Of a stretch of 64,000 bases of DNA, positions 1-13,000 are shown in pieces. Within the stretch, counting starts at the first letter, position 1; each line of letters starts with the position of its first letter. Below the pieces are notes generated by a model. It was not told the origin of the DNA. It worked only from the letters and a program-made list of their open reading frames with translations, and made no database searches. The position numbers were made by a program, and so were the translations under genes. Source of the stretch: Liopterus haemorrhoidalis (lineage: Eukaryota; Arthropoda; Insecta; Coleoptera; Dytiscidae); assembly GCA_963971575.1 (NCBI GenBank), contig OZ020620.1:42074924-42138923 (forward strand), given 5' to 3'.

Positions 1-760
1 GGTAAACACTTGAATCGCTGAAACAAAAAATTTAAATAAAAATAATGTATAATATAAAAGATTTGTGTAAGGATATTTAAAAAAACACAAAAAATTCATA
101 TTTTTTATATTTATTGTTAAAAGTTATTACTTTATATACAAAAACTAAACTTTTATAGAAGCGTTTTTATTTCCTTTAAAACATAATAAAGTTTAGATAA
201 AAAAACAAAAGTTTTGAATGCTGCAGAAAAACAAAAATAACCTAAAATTTAAACAAAATAGACAATATTAGTAACTACGTCTCAAAATGGGATTCAGTGC
301 TGCCGCGGTTTCCTTTCATTTGAATTTAACGTGTTATTTATTTTTTTAAATTGTTTTTTGGAAGTATAAAAAAGAAAGTTTTCAAAGTAAGAAAATGCTT
401 CACATCAAAACTACAAGTCAATATTTGTATATTAAAATTTTATTTTATACATTATAATTTAATGTCATTATTTTTGCAGAACAATATTATTTTGCAGGTT
501 AATTTTGAAAAATTTACGTTAATAATCGTTATTATGGCAAGTAACATAGCAATAAGTGTGTGTGCCATATTTAAATGGTTTGAAGGAACAATATGTTGTT
601 CTTATTTTATCCATTATTATTTTTCATTTTCACCTGTCAAAAAAAAAAAAAATCCAATTAAGAATGTAGGTGTAATGGTTACAATTTGGAGCCAAACAAT
701 ACACCATTGTGCATTCTAAAACAAAATATTAATGATCATTTATTGTTAATTAAATAAACA

Positions 761-850
761 AAGCCTTTGGTTCAGGCGGAACTAGATTATCAATTCTAGT
801 TACTTTTACCGATTGATTGAAGCTTTTGATCATTTTGTTCAGAAAAGCTT
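761..850 (+). repeat. Fragment of the GGCGGAAC MITE family
   Basis: The text around 765-800 (TTTGGTTCAGGCGGAACTAG) matches the terminal inverted repeat of the mariner-type MITE family whose complete copies lie at 24967-25360 and 58804-59209. Only one end is present here. Confidence 0.6.
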
Positions 851-879
851 TCTTTCTTTTTTTGTTCAAAAATTTCATA

Positions 880-917
880 TTGTCATTAGCTATATATAAA
901 AAAATAGCTAATGACAA
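880..917. repeat. Perfect 14-bp-arm hairpin
   Basis: Arms at 880-893 (TTGTCATTAGCTAT) and 904-917 are exact reverse complements around a 10-bp A/T loop. It adjoins the MITE fragment and may be a transposon terminus or remnant; no function is inferred. Confidence 0.6.
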
Positions 918-1530
918 CTTACAAAAATGATTTTCATATTATTTAAAAACGTAACCTATAAATATATCTTCGAATCCTTATTTATATATTTATAAAATTA
1001 TTATTCTATAATATAAAGTATCTGGACTGTATATATTAGTATATACTTATCAAAAATACATATTTTAGGCTCCAAAATTGAAAATATTCATAAAGTTAAG
1101 GTAACAAAAGTAATGTCACATGCATTTTAAACCAGCCAAAAACTTCCAAAGGAATCCGCTGTCAGATGGCAGCACATGTGTGTGACGACACACTAATATG
1201 GTCTATTGTAACACAAAATGTGTTCTTGTGTCCTCGGAACTCTGCAGCGATTATTCAATATGTGAAATCTTTATTTTATTTCGCGGTATCCCTAGACAAA
1301 TCTTATGTTGCGTAATAGGTGCTTAACTCCTAAGTGGTGTATAAAGTTGTTTCTTGACCTTCGGTACTATATTAAAGCTACGTGATCCACGTTTCAGCAG
1401 ACTCTAGTATCCCTCTATAAACAGGTACTCATTTGTCTCTAGTTCGTACGAACGTCAACTTGTTTGCACGAACGCACATTCGCCACTTTGTGAACAGGCA
1501 ACACGTTCATACTACAGGAGTAAATTACAG

Positions 1531-1665
1531 ATGAATTAAATGATGAAAAAGAGAGAAAAGAAACTTTGATACTGAAAACACTAAAACTTCAAACAATGGC
1601 CGAAATCTTGAACAAAGTTGAAGATATTGTGAAACTAGTAGAAAATTCGGACCCTGATTTGGAAA
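1531..1665 (+). CDS. Candidate internal exon of an unrecognised plus-strand gene
   Basis: A ttacag acceptor precedes 1531 and a GAAA|GTAAG donor follows 1665. The one open frame between them gives 44 residues beginning ELNDEKERKETLILK, passing MAEILNKVEDIVKLV and ending SDPDLE. It is charged and heptad-like, so probably coiled-coil. An alternative is a first exon starting at the internal ATG (1596). I do not recognise the family, and no partner exon was found to the right. It would be nested in, or opposite, the MAP3K gene. It could equally be a transposon fragment. Confidence 0.3.
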
Positions 1666-2248
1666 GTAAGTAACAATGTAATTGCAATCTTCGCACGAAT
1701 AGGCAAATGGTCATAAGAGAGACGTTATCTGGCGGTATTGTGTTGAACTAATTTAATAATAGACACTGAATCAACATTTTTCAAGACAAATGAAAAGACA
1801 TACTTTATTATTAGTGAAAATAAAATATAAGAAAACGCAAATCAAGACATAAAAATATAATTAAATTCGTTCTAGATGTCAGATTACAATAAATCAAAAA
1901 GTTGCTATTGTCTATTAGATTAGTTTCAATTTTGACACCTTGGCGCTGCAATCTTAAATAGGGTTACCTATACCAAGATTATTAAAGTAAAGGTTGTCTC
2001 GTAACTTCTGACCAATCAGAGCGTGAGAGGGAATACGTCACACGTATGCGTAGTTCAAACTAGCATACAGAATTAATATAGATGTTGCATGTTTTTAAAT
2101 ATTTTTATTGACTATTACCATAATCGATATTTATTTCAAGACAGTACTACTGAATAAATTATAAATAAAAACCTTAGGAAATTTTATACTGATTTATATA
2201 AAATATAAGGTGATGGGTATTTGTATTATAGTTAATAAATAAGAATAA
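1666..2248. other. AT-rich non-coding stretch
   Basis: No gene seen. A short GGCGCTGCAATCTTAAA motif near 1941-1957 resembles the ends of the THAP-bearing elements at 8.7 and 40.7 kb, suggesting a small transposon fragment. Confidence 0.4.
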
Positions 2249-2256
2249 AATCGAAT

Positions 2257-2973
2257 CAGTGATGGGCGCGTAAGTTACATGATGTAAGTTACTTCATTGT
2301 TGACGCGTAAACAATTGATGTAAAGTAAACACAAAAACTCTTGTAAACAATGTAAACAACGTAAACAATGTAAACAATGATGTAGACATGCACACTTGTT
2401 TTGAATTACAGAACCTCATTTTCAATACATTTTTATAAATAATAAAATTTTAATGAAACAATTTTAAATGAAAAAGTAAGTATATAAAATTAGGACAAGC
2501 CAATATACATAGTAATATAAATCGAATTTGCATCATTATACAGGTGTTACATACAGTAAATATGAATATGAAAAATAATAAACTTTTTTCTTTAAAAAAT
2601 TTAGTCTAATTTTTTTAATAACAAAATACATTAAATTTTACCTTTAAGAAAATCAGCCTATATTTTTTAATAACGAAAAGATACATTGCAAATTTTGCAT
2701 AACGCCCTATATTTTCTTTCATTTAATTAAAACAAAACCTAGTTCTTCAGAACTATTCTTTCTGTTTCTTCCCACCATTTTTTTAATAAATTTATTGTTT
2801 TGAACTGAATATACTTGTTCATTAACTCTCTATTATTCGTATTAAATAACTAAAACTAACCTCATTATTTGACAGTTTACATTGTTTATATTGTTGACAA
2901 GTTTACCAATTGTTTACATAAGTTTACACGTAAACGTAAACAATTAAAGTTTACGTGTAAACGCCCATCACTG
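2257..2973. mobile_element. Non-autonomous hAT element (717 bp) with 8-bp TSD
   Basis: Ends are CAGTGATGGGCG at 2257 and its reverse complement at 2962-2973. The flanks 2249-2256 and 2974-2981 are identical (AATCGAAT), an exact 8-bp target duplication as made by hAT transposases. Both subterminal regions carry repeated GTAAAC/GTTTAC motifs in inverted orientation, plausible transposase-binding sites. The interior is AT-rich with no transposase frame. Confidence 0.88.
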
Positions 2974-2981
2974 AATCGAAT

Positions 2982-3680
2982 ATAAATATAATTTTGGGTA
3001 TATTTAAATAGAAAACAAATTGCTATAATAATATAGTAATTAATAAAATTGGAGGTTATATCTGTTTTAAAAAACGGCTGGACGTATTTTAACGAAATTT
3101 GGTATAATAGAGTAGAACTAGTTTCTAGGGGGGTGTTTCTTGGTTAAACTGGTACTAAAAAACTTAAAATATTTCCTTTATAAACAGAACTAACTATAAC
3201 TTTATTAACAGAAAAAACTATACAATAAAAATTGTTTATAAGAAAACAAATCTTATTTATTTGTTCTATGCATTTTTTCAATTTGATGAATATTAGGGTA
3301 GTTACGGGGACATACTAAAACTAAAATATTGAAATATTTCACTTATTATTCTCTTTACATCAAAAATGAATGTAAGAAAATTTTATCTGAATGAATGTAA
3401 AAAATCAGTTGAATTTGTAAACGTTGTTGAAAGTGGCGTTATTGTTTTATAAATAACATAAATCCTCTCATATCGTGGAAGACCTATGTGTTTTGTATGC
3501 AAATAAATTATTATTATGATTAGAACAAACTACTTGTTTGCTCATAACAATTTGCTTGTTACGGAAGCCTACACATTTCTGCAGAAAGGTCCGAGTGATA
3601 TCATGTATGAGTATGTATGTATTAGTAAGTTCATATGATTGTGCGTAATCTACCATTGTGTTACAAAAATTAAAAAAATA
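2982..3680. repeat. Dispersed ~160-bp repeat units, otherwise non-coding
   Basis: From about 3045 to 3360 lies the dispersed unit seen at many loci here. Its landmarks are ACGGCTGGACGTATTTTAACG, an ACAAAAATTGTTTATAA run, AACAAATCTTATTT and GATGAATATTAGGGTAGTTACGG. No gene otherwise. The gap-flanking stretch 3360-3680 is plain intron sequence. Confidence 0.6.
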
Positions 3681-3688
3681 GTACTTAC

Positions 3689-4043
3689 CAGGTTCTTTTT
3701 CCAAATAATGCAACTGAATACAATTTCCATTCAAAACTTCTTCGTCTGAATTTGGTTGTACTTCTTTAACAACCACTCTTTGCGGAACAGTATTTTGAAA
3801 AGATCGTAATGAATAACAAGCATTTGGACTTGAATCCGTTTCACTAATATCTTTTGTATCTGTTTGAGTTTCTGTATCGACTAAATTATTACATTTAATC
3901 GTTGATGTTCTTGATGAACAAGATGTTCGAGGAGAACCAGATCCAGTACGTCTATGTCGAACCTTCCTCTTTGAACTTGAGATGACAGATTCAGGTTGAC
4001 ATGAATTATTTAGCTGCGCATAAAGAATTGCTTTTATAGGACT
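3689..4043 (-). CDS. wnd/DLK exon G: tail with DTETQTD motif
   Basis: Acceptor TTCCAG, donor CCTG|GTAAGTAC. It encodes [53 protein letters not shown] and LEKEPG. The SPxKAxLYAQL and basic RHRR segments are what invertebrate wallenda proteins show after the zipper. It ends in phase 1; the next exon was not found inside the window. Confidence 0.9.
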
Positions 4044-7000
4044 CTGGAAAAAAAATATAATTTATTGAAATTTACAAAATTTTAATAAATACGGTAAACA
4101 CTCAATTTAATGAATAATTCCCCCTCCTTAATGATTTTTGTTGGTAAAACAACCAACTGAGAAACAATTTGACTCGTTTTATTTTAAAATAAGAAAGTAT
4201 TAGGTGTACCGGAAAGTTTTTTCGTTTTTATTATCAGTGCAGTATGCGAACTAGTCACGGCTTATTCGCTGAATTAAACAGACGTCTTTTGCGTTTTGAT
4301 TAAACTCTGTAATATTGAGTACCTAATTATTTTTATCGTTTCATTTTAAACACTTGCATTTTAAAATGGCGGAAGAATTTTCATCAAAACATTTTTTATG
4401 CTGTTTAATGTTGTATGAGTACCATAAAAAAAAATTTGCTACAGTTGCTACATAAAACATTTGCACTGTTTATGATGATAAACTAAGTGTACGCACATGT
4501 CAACAGTGGTTTAAAAAATTTAAATCAGGAAATTTATGCTTGGATGATGAACTTCGATCTGGAAGGCCCTATTGACATCTGACACTACCGATAGAGGCGC
4601 TACTGCATTTTACATCATGGCTGACTTTGGTAGGATATTTTTGACAGGTTCAATGGTATCTTCATGTGATATTTATTGAAACACACGGGAACACACTCTA
4701 AATGGTCTTTAACTGTCTTTCCACTTCTAAGAGCATATTCCCATGCTTGTCTTCTATCCATAACTACACGTGCACCACCACGTAAATTCAGAAACACGTT
4801 TTTTTTGCCACGTTTCGGAACACGAAGAAAACTTAGGTCTCTATCACGACCTACTTTTGCATTGCAAAGATAAATACAACAATTCACGTTGCATTTAATT
4901 TTTTCTTGCAATATTAAAGACATTTTTTTAAAAACTTGCTATGAAAACAACAGTAAACAAACTCGACTATCCTACAACCGTCAGTTTCTCAAAATCTCAC
5001 TAGAGGCGCTTCAGTTATTGTCAGTTGACAATAAGGAATAATTTATTATGAGAAGTTAAAACCGGGACAAAGTGTTATTCTGATCTCTACTGTAAACAAT
5101 TGGATCGACTGAATCAGAACTTGACCAGAAATCGGCCAGAAATTGTGAATAGTAGAGTTATTCTTCAAGGCGACAATGCCTGACCTCATTCATAAAAAAA
5201 AGATACGTCAAAACATTTCCGAGCTTGATTGGGAGGTTCTAACACACCCACCCTACTCACCAGACATTTCACCCTCCGAATATCACTTATTTCGATCACT
5301 GGAACACTTTTTGAACAAGACACTTAGAGATATGAACCATGTTAAACTGAGCCTTGAACAATTTTTTCCTTAAAAAAAATCAGGAATATTTTCTCTTCCT
5401 GATAAATGGCAGAGTGTTATAGATCACAATGGTAACTATTTTACTCATTAAAGTACATTTTTTTTCTTTCGAGTTGTTTCTATTTTAATAATACCAAATA
5501 AACGAAAAAAACTTTCCGGTACACCTAGTATAAACCAGGCTTAAAAAAAAAATCGAGAAGAACCATGATTTGATCTTGAAAAATCGCATTCTTGGTTGAA
5601 ATCTGGGTATTTATGGTACATAATATTATATATCTCTTACCGGTTGTGGACTTTCTGGACTAGTTGAGTTACGTTCAGGTGAAGTTGGTGTTGATTGTTG
5701 GCTTGATCGTCTTTTATTAAATCTCTCCTGTGTTAATCCCCGGAATAATGGATTTACAAGTCGTTTCTTCGCACACTTATGCTCCAAACTTTGTTGTTCA
5801 CGCCTAAAATATATTAAAATTAACAAACTGTATAAAGATTTTTTTACTTGGTCAGAGCCTTTACTTTAAATAAAAGTGGACGTGAATGGGAGAGTTTATA
5901 AGAAGAGCAGGATTAAGTAACTACTGTGCAGGATACCATAGTACTCCGAGATCGGCGCGAAAAGAAAGTAACATCGCTTGTCGATTAGCTCAAATTTGAA
6001 GAAAGACAATTTCGGTAAGAACAGTATTCTGGGGGTTAGAAGAAGCCGAAGTGTGATCCAGGAGGTTAGCTACAAGGCTTGAACTGCAGCTCAACGACTA
6101 GCACGCCATAGTTTTGTTCTAAATAACGTAAATGGAACTGTCAATGATGTTCAATTTTATTTACAGATGTCTCGGTTTATGTTACTATCACCAGAGGGAC
6201 GTGAGCATGTTTGCCAACCTGTAGAACAATATACTGACTGTGTAATATCAACAATAACTCCGTTAAGATCGTGATTAATTAGGATAAGGGTTATTATTAC
6301 CGACCGCCAACATATGTATAAGGGAGGTATTGTGATCATACCGATTTTGACATTTCGAGATTTCGATGGATCTCCACGAATTGATGTCCCTACATAACGT
6401 TTTGACTATTTTTAGCATGATGTCTGTCGGTATGTCTGTTGGTCCGTGTACACGGAGCAAATTCGGCTGAAAGGATTTTTATGAAACTTCATATATAAGC
6501 TTTTGATATCAATGGCACGAGTTGATTAACTTTTGGTAAAAATCGGTTACCTAAAAATGAGAGTTTACTCGTGTCGGTTTTAAGATTTTTGCGAATACAG
6601 TCTGTTCCAAACGGTTAGGCGGAAATAAATGGGAATTTCGTTCTTTTAGGTTGTCACGAGAAGGGATCTTACTTGGGTTATTTCATTTTTCACGTTGGAA
6701 TGTCACAATTTAAAATTCCAACAATGAAACCATGGAAACGAATGACATGTCAAAATTAAATTATTATTACTTGCCCGACCTTAATATATAAGGGGAAAGT
6801 ATTGTAATCGCGAAAATTTTCGATCTCGAGATTTTGACTGATGACCACGTTTCATGGTCCAGGGAATCCAAAAACCTATTTTCGAAGTGTTCTCCTAATA
6901 ATTGGGAAGAATCCTATTGTTTTTTATTAAAATCCGAAACCGGAAACGGAAGTTATTAAACTTTAAAATTTAAAAAAATTCGTAACTAGTAAACCAAGCC

Positions 7001-10000
7001 TTGGACCTAAATTTGTATAGGACATAATTTGATGTATTTTTGAAGATTTACATAAATCTTCTTTTAATTTTTTTTAATTTTTTTTTTTTTATGTATTTTT
7101 TTTTTTTTAGAAGAGGGCAAGTCTAGCGGAGGTGTTCTTTCGCCACTGGTTTTTTATATATTTTAATGACAAAAAAATTAATAAATGGGAAATTTGTATT
7201 AAGAATGACACAAAAAATCAAAATATAAAGAAAATGACAATTTAAAATGATATTAACCTTTACCAAAAAATGTTTATTGTAAGTATGATTTACAAAGCTT
7301 AAACAAAACGGTCGAAAAGCACGATTTAAACGATGAAAGTAACTAGATTGCAAAATCTAGTTCCGCCTAACCGTTTGGAACAGACTGTATTTCACAACAG
7401 AGAAATATTTATTTAAAAAAAGTTGCTATAAAAGCAATAACTAACAACTTTTATTTGAGACATTTTTTGATAAAGCAGCATAAATTAAACAAGTACTTTG
7501 TGTTGACGATCGGTCCTGTGGTGGCCACAGCTGATTTTTTTTATACTTAAAATAATTTCTTACTTGACTAAATCTCTCTCCCGTTGTTCAATCTGAAGTA
7601 ATACTGCGCTTAATTCCAAATATAACTGATTAGTTCGTTCTAATTTACGTTCATAGTGTTCTCGAATTTCTTGTGCGTGTTTTAATTCTTCTTTTCTTCG
7701 TCTAACTAAATCTTCTTCAAACCTTGGTACTTGTGAACCATTTGTTTGCATCTGTGCCATATGAATACGTATTTCTTCTTTCCATGATAGTTGTGTCTTT
7801 AAAAACTGATCAACTGGACGACTTATAATCTACAATAAAAAAATAGAAAATAATATAAATGCAACATAAAAAAAAAAAACAGAGGCAACATAACAAAGCT
7901 TTTAAAAACAAAATAATTTGCAATATAAAATATTCATTCGCTATATAGAAGGGATGTACCTACAATATTTATTGTCCATATTATAAAATTCATTATTATT
8001 TTTCAACATTATATTCACTTATATAAGCTGTTCACGTTTGTAAGGACAAACTAGATCTAGTTATTTTGGTTACTTTTATAGTGTAATACGGACTTTAAAT
8101 GTCAATTAAAATTATTCCTTAGGCTATTCGCGACTGCAAATAACAGTGAGACGTCTGGTAGTGACTGGCTAAATTAAACAGAAGCGTATATTTGGATAAT
8201 ATTTGTAGCGTGTTGTGCTGCAGTTTATGTGAATTAAGAAGTATTTTAAAATATAGTGACTTAAATACAGTGCTTTTTTGCCGAAATATTGTTTGAACAG
8301 ATAAATATTAAGAAAAAACTACTGACATATACGCTTTTCGTCCGCCATCAGCTGTTGTACGCAGCGCCGCCAACGTTAACTTCAGTCGCGAATAAGACCG
8401 ACTTTCGATTTATTGGTTCTGATAATTATTAAGAAACTGATATTTTTTACAATTTTTTAATACCAACATGACATACAGTTTCAAAGGCGCAAACTATTGA
8501 AAACAAAATTTCCTGTTAGTTTGTTCTTACAAAAGTGAACAGCTTATAGCAATTTTATGCATTTAATTGATAACTTTTTTAAAAACATTAATTTTGAAAA
8601 ATCAAATTTGAATTTACCGCAAAATTTATTCTATTTTAAAATATAAACTTTAATTTAATACAGTGTGAAACCGGCCACGCTTGCAGCGCCATCTACTTCG
8701 TTCTTAAAAAGGAGTACATATTGAGAACTGACAATAGGGATTTGCGGCTAAGCACCCTACCATCTGGTGAGCGTTTCATGAACTTGTGTACATCATATAA
8801 CATTTCGTTTTGTGTATTGGTTTTGTATGAAGTTTGTTTTTAAAGTTTTATTATAATCATTGAAAAATGTATAATACATATTGTTGTGTGCCTATGTGTA
8901 ATTCATTGAAAAGAAGAAACCCGGAAATATCGTTTCATTTGTTTCCACTAATATCAGACACCGTATGGTTCGAAACAAAATTGGGAAAACAAGAGGTTAG
9001 GAATCGACGCGATGTTTAGATAAACGATTTAAAAATTGGAAAAAAAGTGAACCCTTGTATCAAAGTTTGCTCATTACATTTTAATGATAGTGACTACAAA
9101 AAATATTTTCAATTTTGTATTTATTATCGCATATCTTGAAAATTCCTGTTATTGTGCGTGGGTTTATAATGCACAAGTTTGTAGGCATAATGCATAAATC
9201 TTTATGAACTCTCTGTTTTTTTCAGTGACTCCACACAATATTATATGCCCAGCATTGTAGATTTCTACCCCTTGGTAAACAACACGGGAATTATTATTTC
9301 CCCCAATATAGTTAAAATAATCGACAATGGAAAACCGCCATAACTTAAAACCAGATCACAAAATGTAGTATTTTAGATGTTTACAAGTAATGTCACTTCA
9401 CAAAATCAGAAAATCCCAAACAATTATTTATTTTTTGTCGTTTTTTGATACACTTTTCGCTATTATTTACTAGTAAATGTCAAGTGGTATCTGATTTAGA
9501 ATGGTTTCAAAAAAATCCGCGTGGCGCTACGATCTTAAAATTTTTCCCCTATAACTCAAGTGACGCCTAGCGGAATATTTTGGAACTTAACGGAATAGGA
9601 TTTTGTTGGTTGTGGCTCATTTAATTGCATTGTTTGTATGTGTTAAAGTGAAGAAAACTTTAATAAAATGTCTTTAAAATCGCAACAGAAAATTAACTGC
9701 AATGTGAATTGTTGTGTATCAAATGGCTAATGTCAAATATATCCTATTCCAATTGCCATTTTGTAAGCGACAACCGCGCCTCTATAGGTAATGTTTATTC
9801 TCAATAGAGGTTTACCCAAAGAGGTAGTATAACATAGAGACTGAACGAGGACGAGTTGTTATGAAGCCCACACCTCCTTAGGCGGGGAAAATGGGGTTGC
9901 CCCGAGGAGTTGTAAATTTGCATATACAAGGTGTCTCAAAAGAAATTTTATATTTAGTGGATCGATTAAAAAAAAAAGTAAGCCGTATATAGAAAAAATG

Positions 10001-13000
10001 TTTATTAATTATTAAAATACACTTTTTGGGGATTTATTTCTTAAAAATAATATCGTCTAAATGTAGACCCTCGCGTTCTCGGCACTCATTTAATCGAACA
10101 GTAAAATTACTTATGACGTCTCGGCAGGTGGACTCAGGGATGGCTGCCATTTCGTGACGGATATTTTCTTTCAAATGCGCCAGTGCAGTCGGTTTATTGG
10201 CGTAAACTTTAGATTTAAGATAACCCCATAGGAAAAAGTCCATAGGGGTTAAATCTGGACTGCGTGGAGGCCAATTTATGTCACCTCTCCGCTCAATCAC
10301 CTGATTTACGAAATTAAGCCTCTGACTAGCATCTTGAGGCTTTAATTCTTGCACCAATTGAATTTTGTAGGGGTGCAGCTTTAGGTCTTTGTGCGTAATG
10401 CGATGTAATGATAATCTATGCACATTTAAAGCACTTGCGCGCTTCCGAATTGAAAGGTTCGGGTCGTCACGAACAGACTGATTAACATTCTCTACGTTTT
10501 CTACCGTTCTGGATGACCTAGGTCGCCCGGATTTGGATTTATCCAGCGTTGTACCAGTCTCTTCAAACTTTTTAACCCAATGTCGAATGAGAGGAATGCT
10601 TGGCGCATCATTTAAGTGGCGAAAACCTCGAATACTGCAGAATTTTCTACGCGCTACAGTCGCCGAATCACCGTTTTTGTAAAACTCTCGCACGCATAAC
10701 GCGCGGTCTGCTCCCGAGAAACGCTCCATAGCGACTGAATTCCCAAGAGCCAGGCTACCGATTGACATAACCCCCGCGCCCCTCGGATACGTTACGTTCA
10801 CGCAGTAAGCTAAATAAATATAAAATTTCTTTTGAGACACCTTGTATTACATACATTTTTTAAAATTGTACATATGAACTTACTTCAACAGCTGCGATGT
10901 CTAAATGAATTAAAATATGTTTAAAACTCGGTCTATTTCTTGGTTTTGCACTCCAACATTGTTTAACTAGTAACTTAAATCCTTCCGGACATGAAGTTGG
11001 TATCGGTAAGTGTAAAGAATTACTTCCAACCCCCCAGATGATCGCAGAAGAATCCACATCTTTGTATGGTACTTCACATGAGAGTAACTCCCATAATACG
11101 ACCCCATATGACCAGATATCAACTTTTTCTGAACATGGTTCATTTCGGATGATTTCTGGTGCCATCCAGGCTACTGTTCCCGCAAAACTCATCTTTGTAC
11201 TGACTTCATTCCATTCTCTACTTGTACCGAAATCACTTATTTTTACGATTTCATCTTTTGCAATTAGGACACTAAAACAAAGATTTATGTAAAGTGAATT
11301 ATCACAAATTTAATGGTTTCGTAAGTATCTATACTCTGTTCAGAATCAAGAAGTAGTAATCATGCAATATTTACGTGATAGTTTTGTCGAACTCTCGTTG
11401 TTCGTTAATTTTATGCGACAGTCAGTAAGGTAACGACTTCAAGCAATCACGTGATGTTATTACTATTTCTGCATTTCGAACAAGGTTTAGTATAGGTTAT
11501 TAATTTTTACCATCAACATCATTAAGGCTTTTGGTTTAAACTGATACCCTTTTCACACTAGAAATTTAAGATCGGATGTTAAAGTGAATGAGTCTTTAAA
11601 CGCTAATGTGAAACCGTATGGCCTCGTCTAAATACAAGCGATGTTTAAGACAGAGATCTGCGTCTTAAACATCGTCCGCATTACCAACATAATTTCTATT
11701 ATAAAAAAATACTCTTTGAATTTGTGCTGTCAACATTTTATATTATCATAAACAAGAATACTGTATTATATCGACGTTATAAGAAGTTTATACTTATTTT
11801 TATAATAAAATTATTTATTTTAATAATGTGTTTAATAAAATACAGAGCTACAATAATTGAGATAAAATGTATCGACTTACATGTTAATACAGGTGTAATA
11901 TATTCTTTATTGTAGTGTCTTTATTGTAGAATGAAATGAAATATCCTTAATTGTTTATAATAATTCAAAATGTGCGTCTGCGCAGACAGTTCAAAACTGG
12001 TAATTTCATGACGGTAACTTAAGGACAAAATTACTGTAGCTGATGACAGCACCGGAGATTTAAACATCAAGTGTGAAAGCATACCGATGTTAAACATCGA
12101 TGAACTTTAAGTTCACTCGTCTTAAAGTTCTAGTGTGAAAAGGGTAATAGTTATACCTGCGAAACCCAAATTAGCTTTACAAATAAATATTTTTTTAATA
12201 GACTTACTTTGGACTTTTGAGATCTCGATGTATAATTTTATGTGTATGAAGATAATGCATTCCTGAAGCTATTTGTTTCGCCCAACCGACCAATGTTTTC
12301 GGTGGTACGATTTCACCTTTTTTTAATAAATCGTAGAGCGGTCCTAAGGGGCAATATTCCATTATTATGCAGTAACAAGGTGCAGTAGTACATACTCCTT
12401 TAAATTTTACTATGTTCGGATGGTTTAATTTGCGTAAATTTTTTATGTCTGTTTCTTTAGGTTCCCGAACTTTTTTAACGGCGACCACCTCATTGTTGAG
12501 TACACCTGAAAATACTGCACCTTGGGCTCCAGAACCTAGCCATTGTAGTTCTTTGATTGACTCAAAAGGAATTTCCCAGTCATCTAAAAATAATAATTTC
12601 AGTTATATAAGAATACCTAATAGTATCAGTCAGGGCTGTTCCTGCTGAGGATGCAAGAGGTGCCCCTGCACCTCAGCGGCTGAACCCGCGTTCCCCGCCA
12701 TAATTCCCCTATTTGAGGTAACTTTAATATTTTGGGTAACTCCCCAAATATTCATATAAATGAAACGATGTATACAACAAAAAAGATTATTTTTTTATTA
12801 TAAACAAATTTTGTCCTACTTTTTTGCTATTAATAAAGGAGATACTTAAAGATTTTGTCAATTGATACGTCAATTAATTGATCAATTAATTATTTTGAAA
12901 ATAGAACAAGTTCTATTTTTCATCAATTTTTTAGGGAATTCTATGTATATTTTTATCTGTTAAGATATTGGCAACTGTTTAGTTGCAGCATAACCTCGAA

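Larger units (their letters stand above)
1..1530. other. AT-rich non-coding stretch
   Basis: No supportable gene. If the MAP3K gene continues left, this lies inside it or in its 3' flank. It holds one MITE fragment (761-850) and one short perfect hairpin (880-917), listed separately. The ATG-started frame at 351-719 has low-complexity, AT-driven composition and resembles no protein. The part from about 1130 to 1500 is less AT-biased than its surroundings but shows no convincing reading frame. Confidence 0.5.

Noticed and set aside
250..345. Possible last MAP3K exon on the minus strand (GNRGSTESHFET then stop)
   Set aside because: It fits the phase but has no pyrimidine tract and no resemblance to the expected acidic C-terminus; too short to support.
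351..719. 122-codon open frame on the plus strand
   Set aside because: AT-driven Phe/Ile/Asn/Lys composition, no homologous feel, no splice or promoter support.
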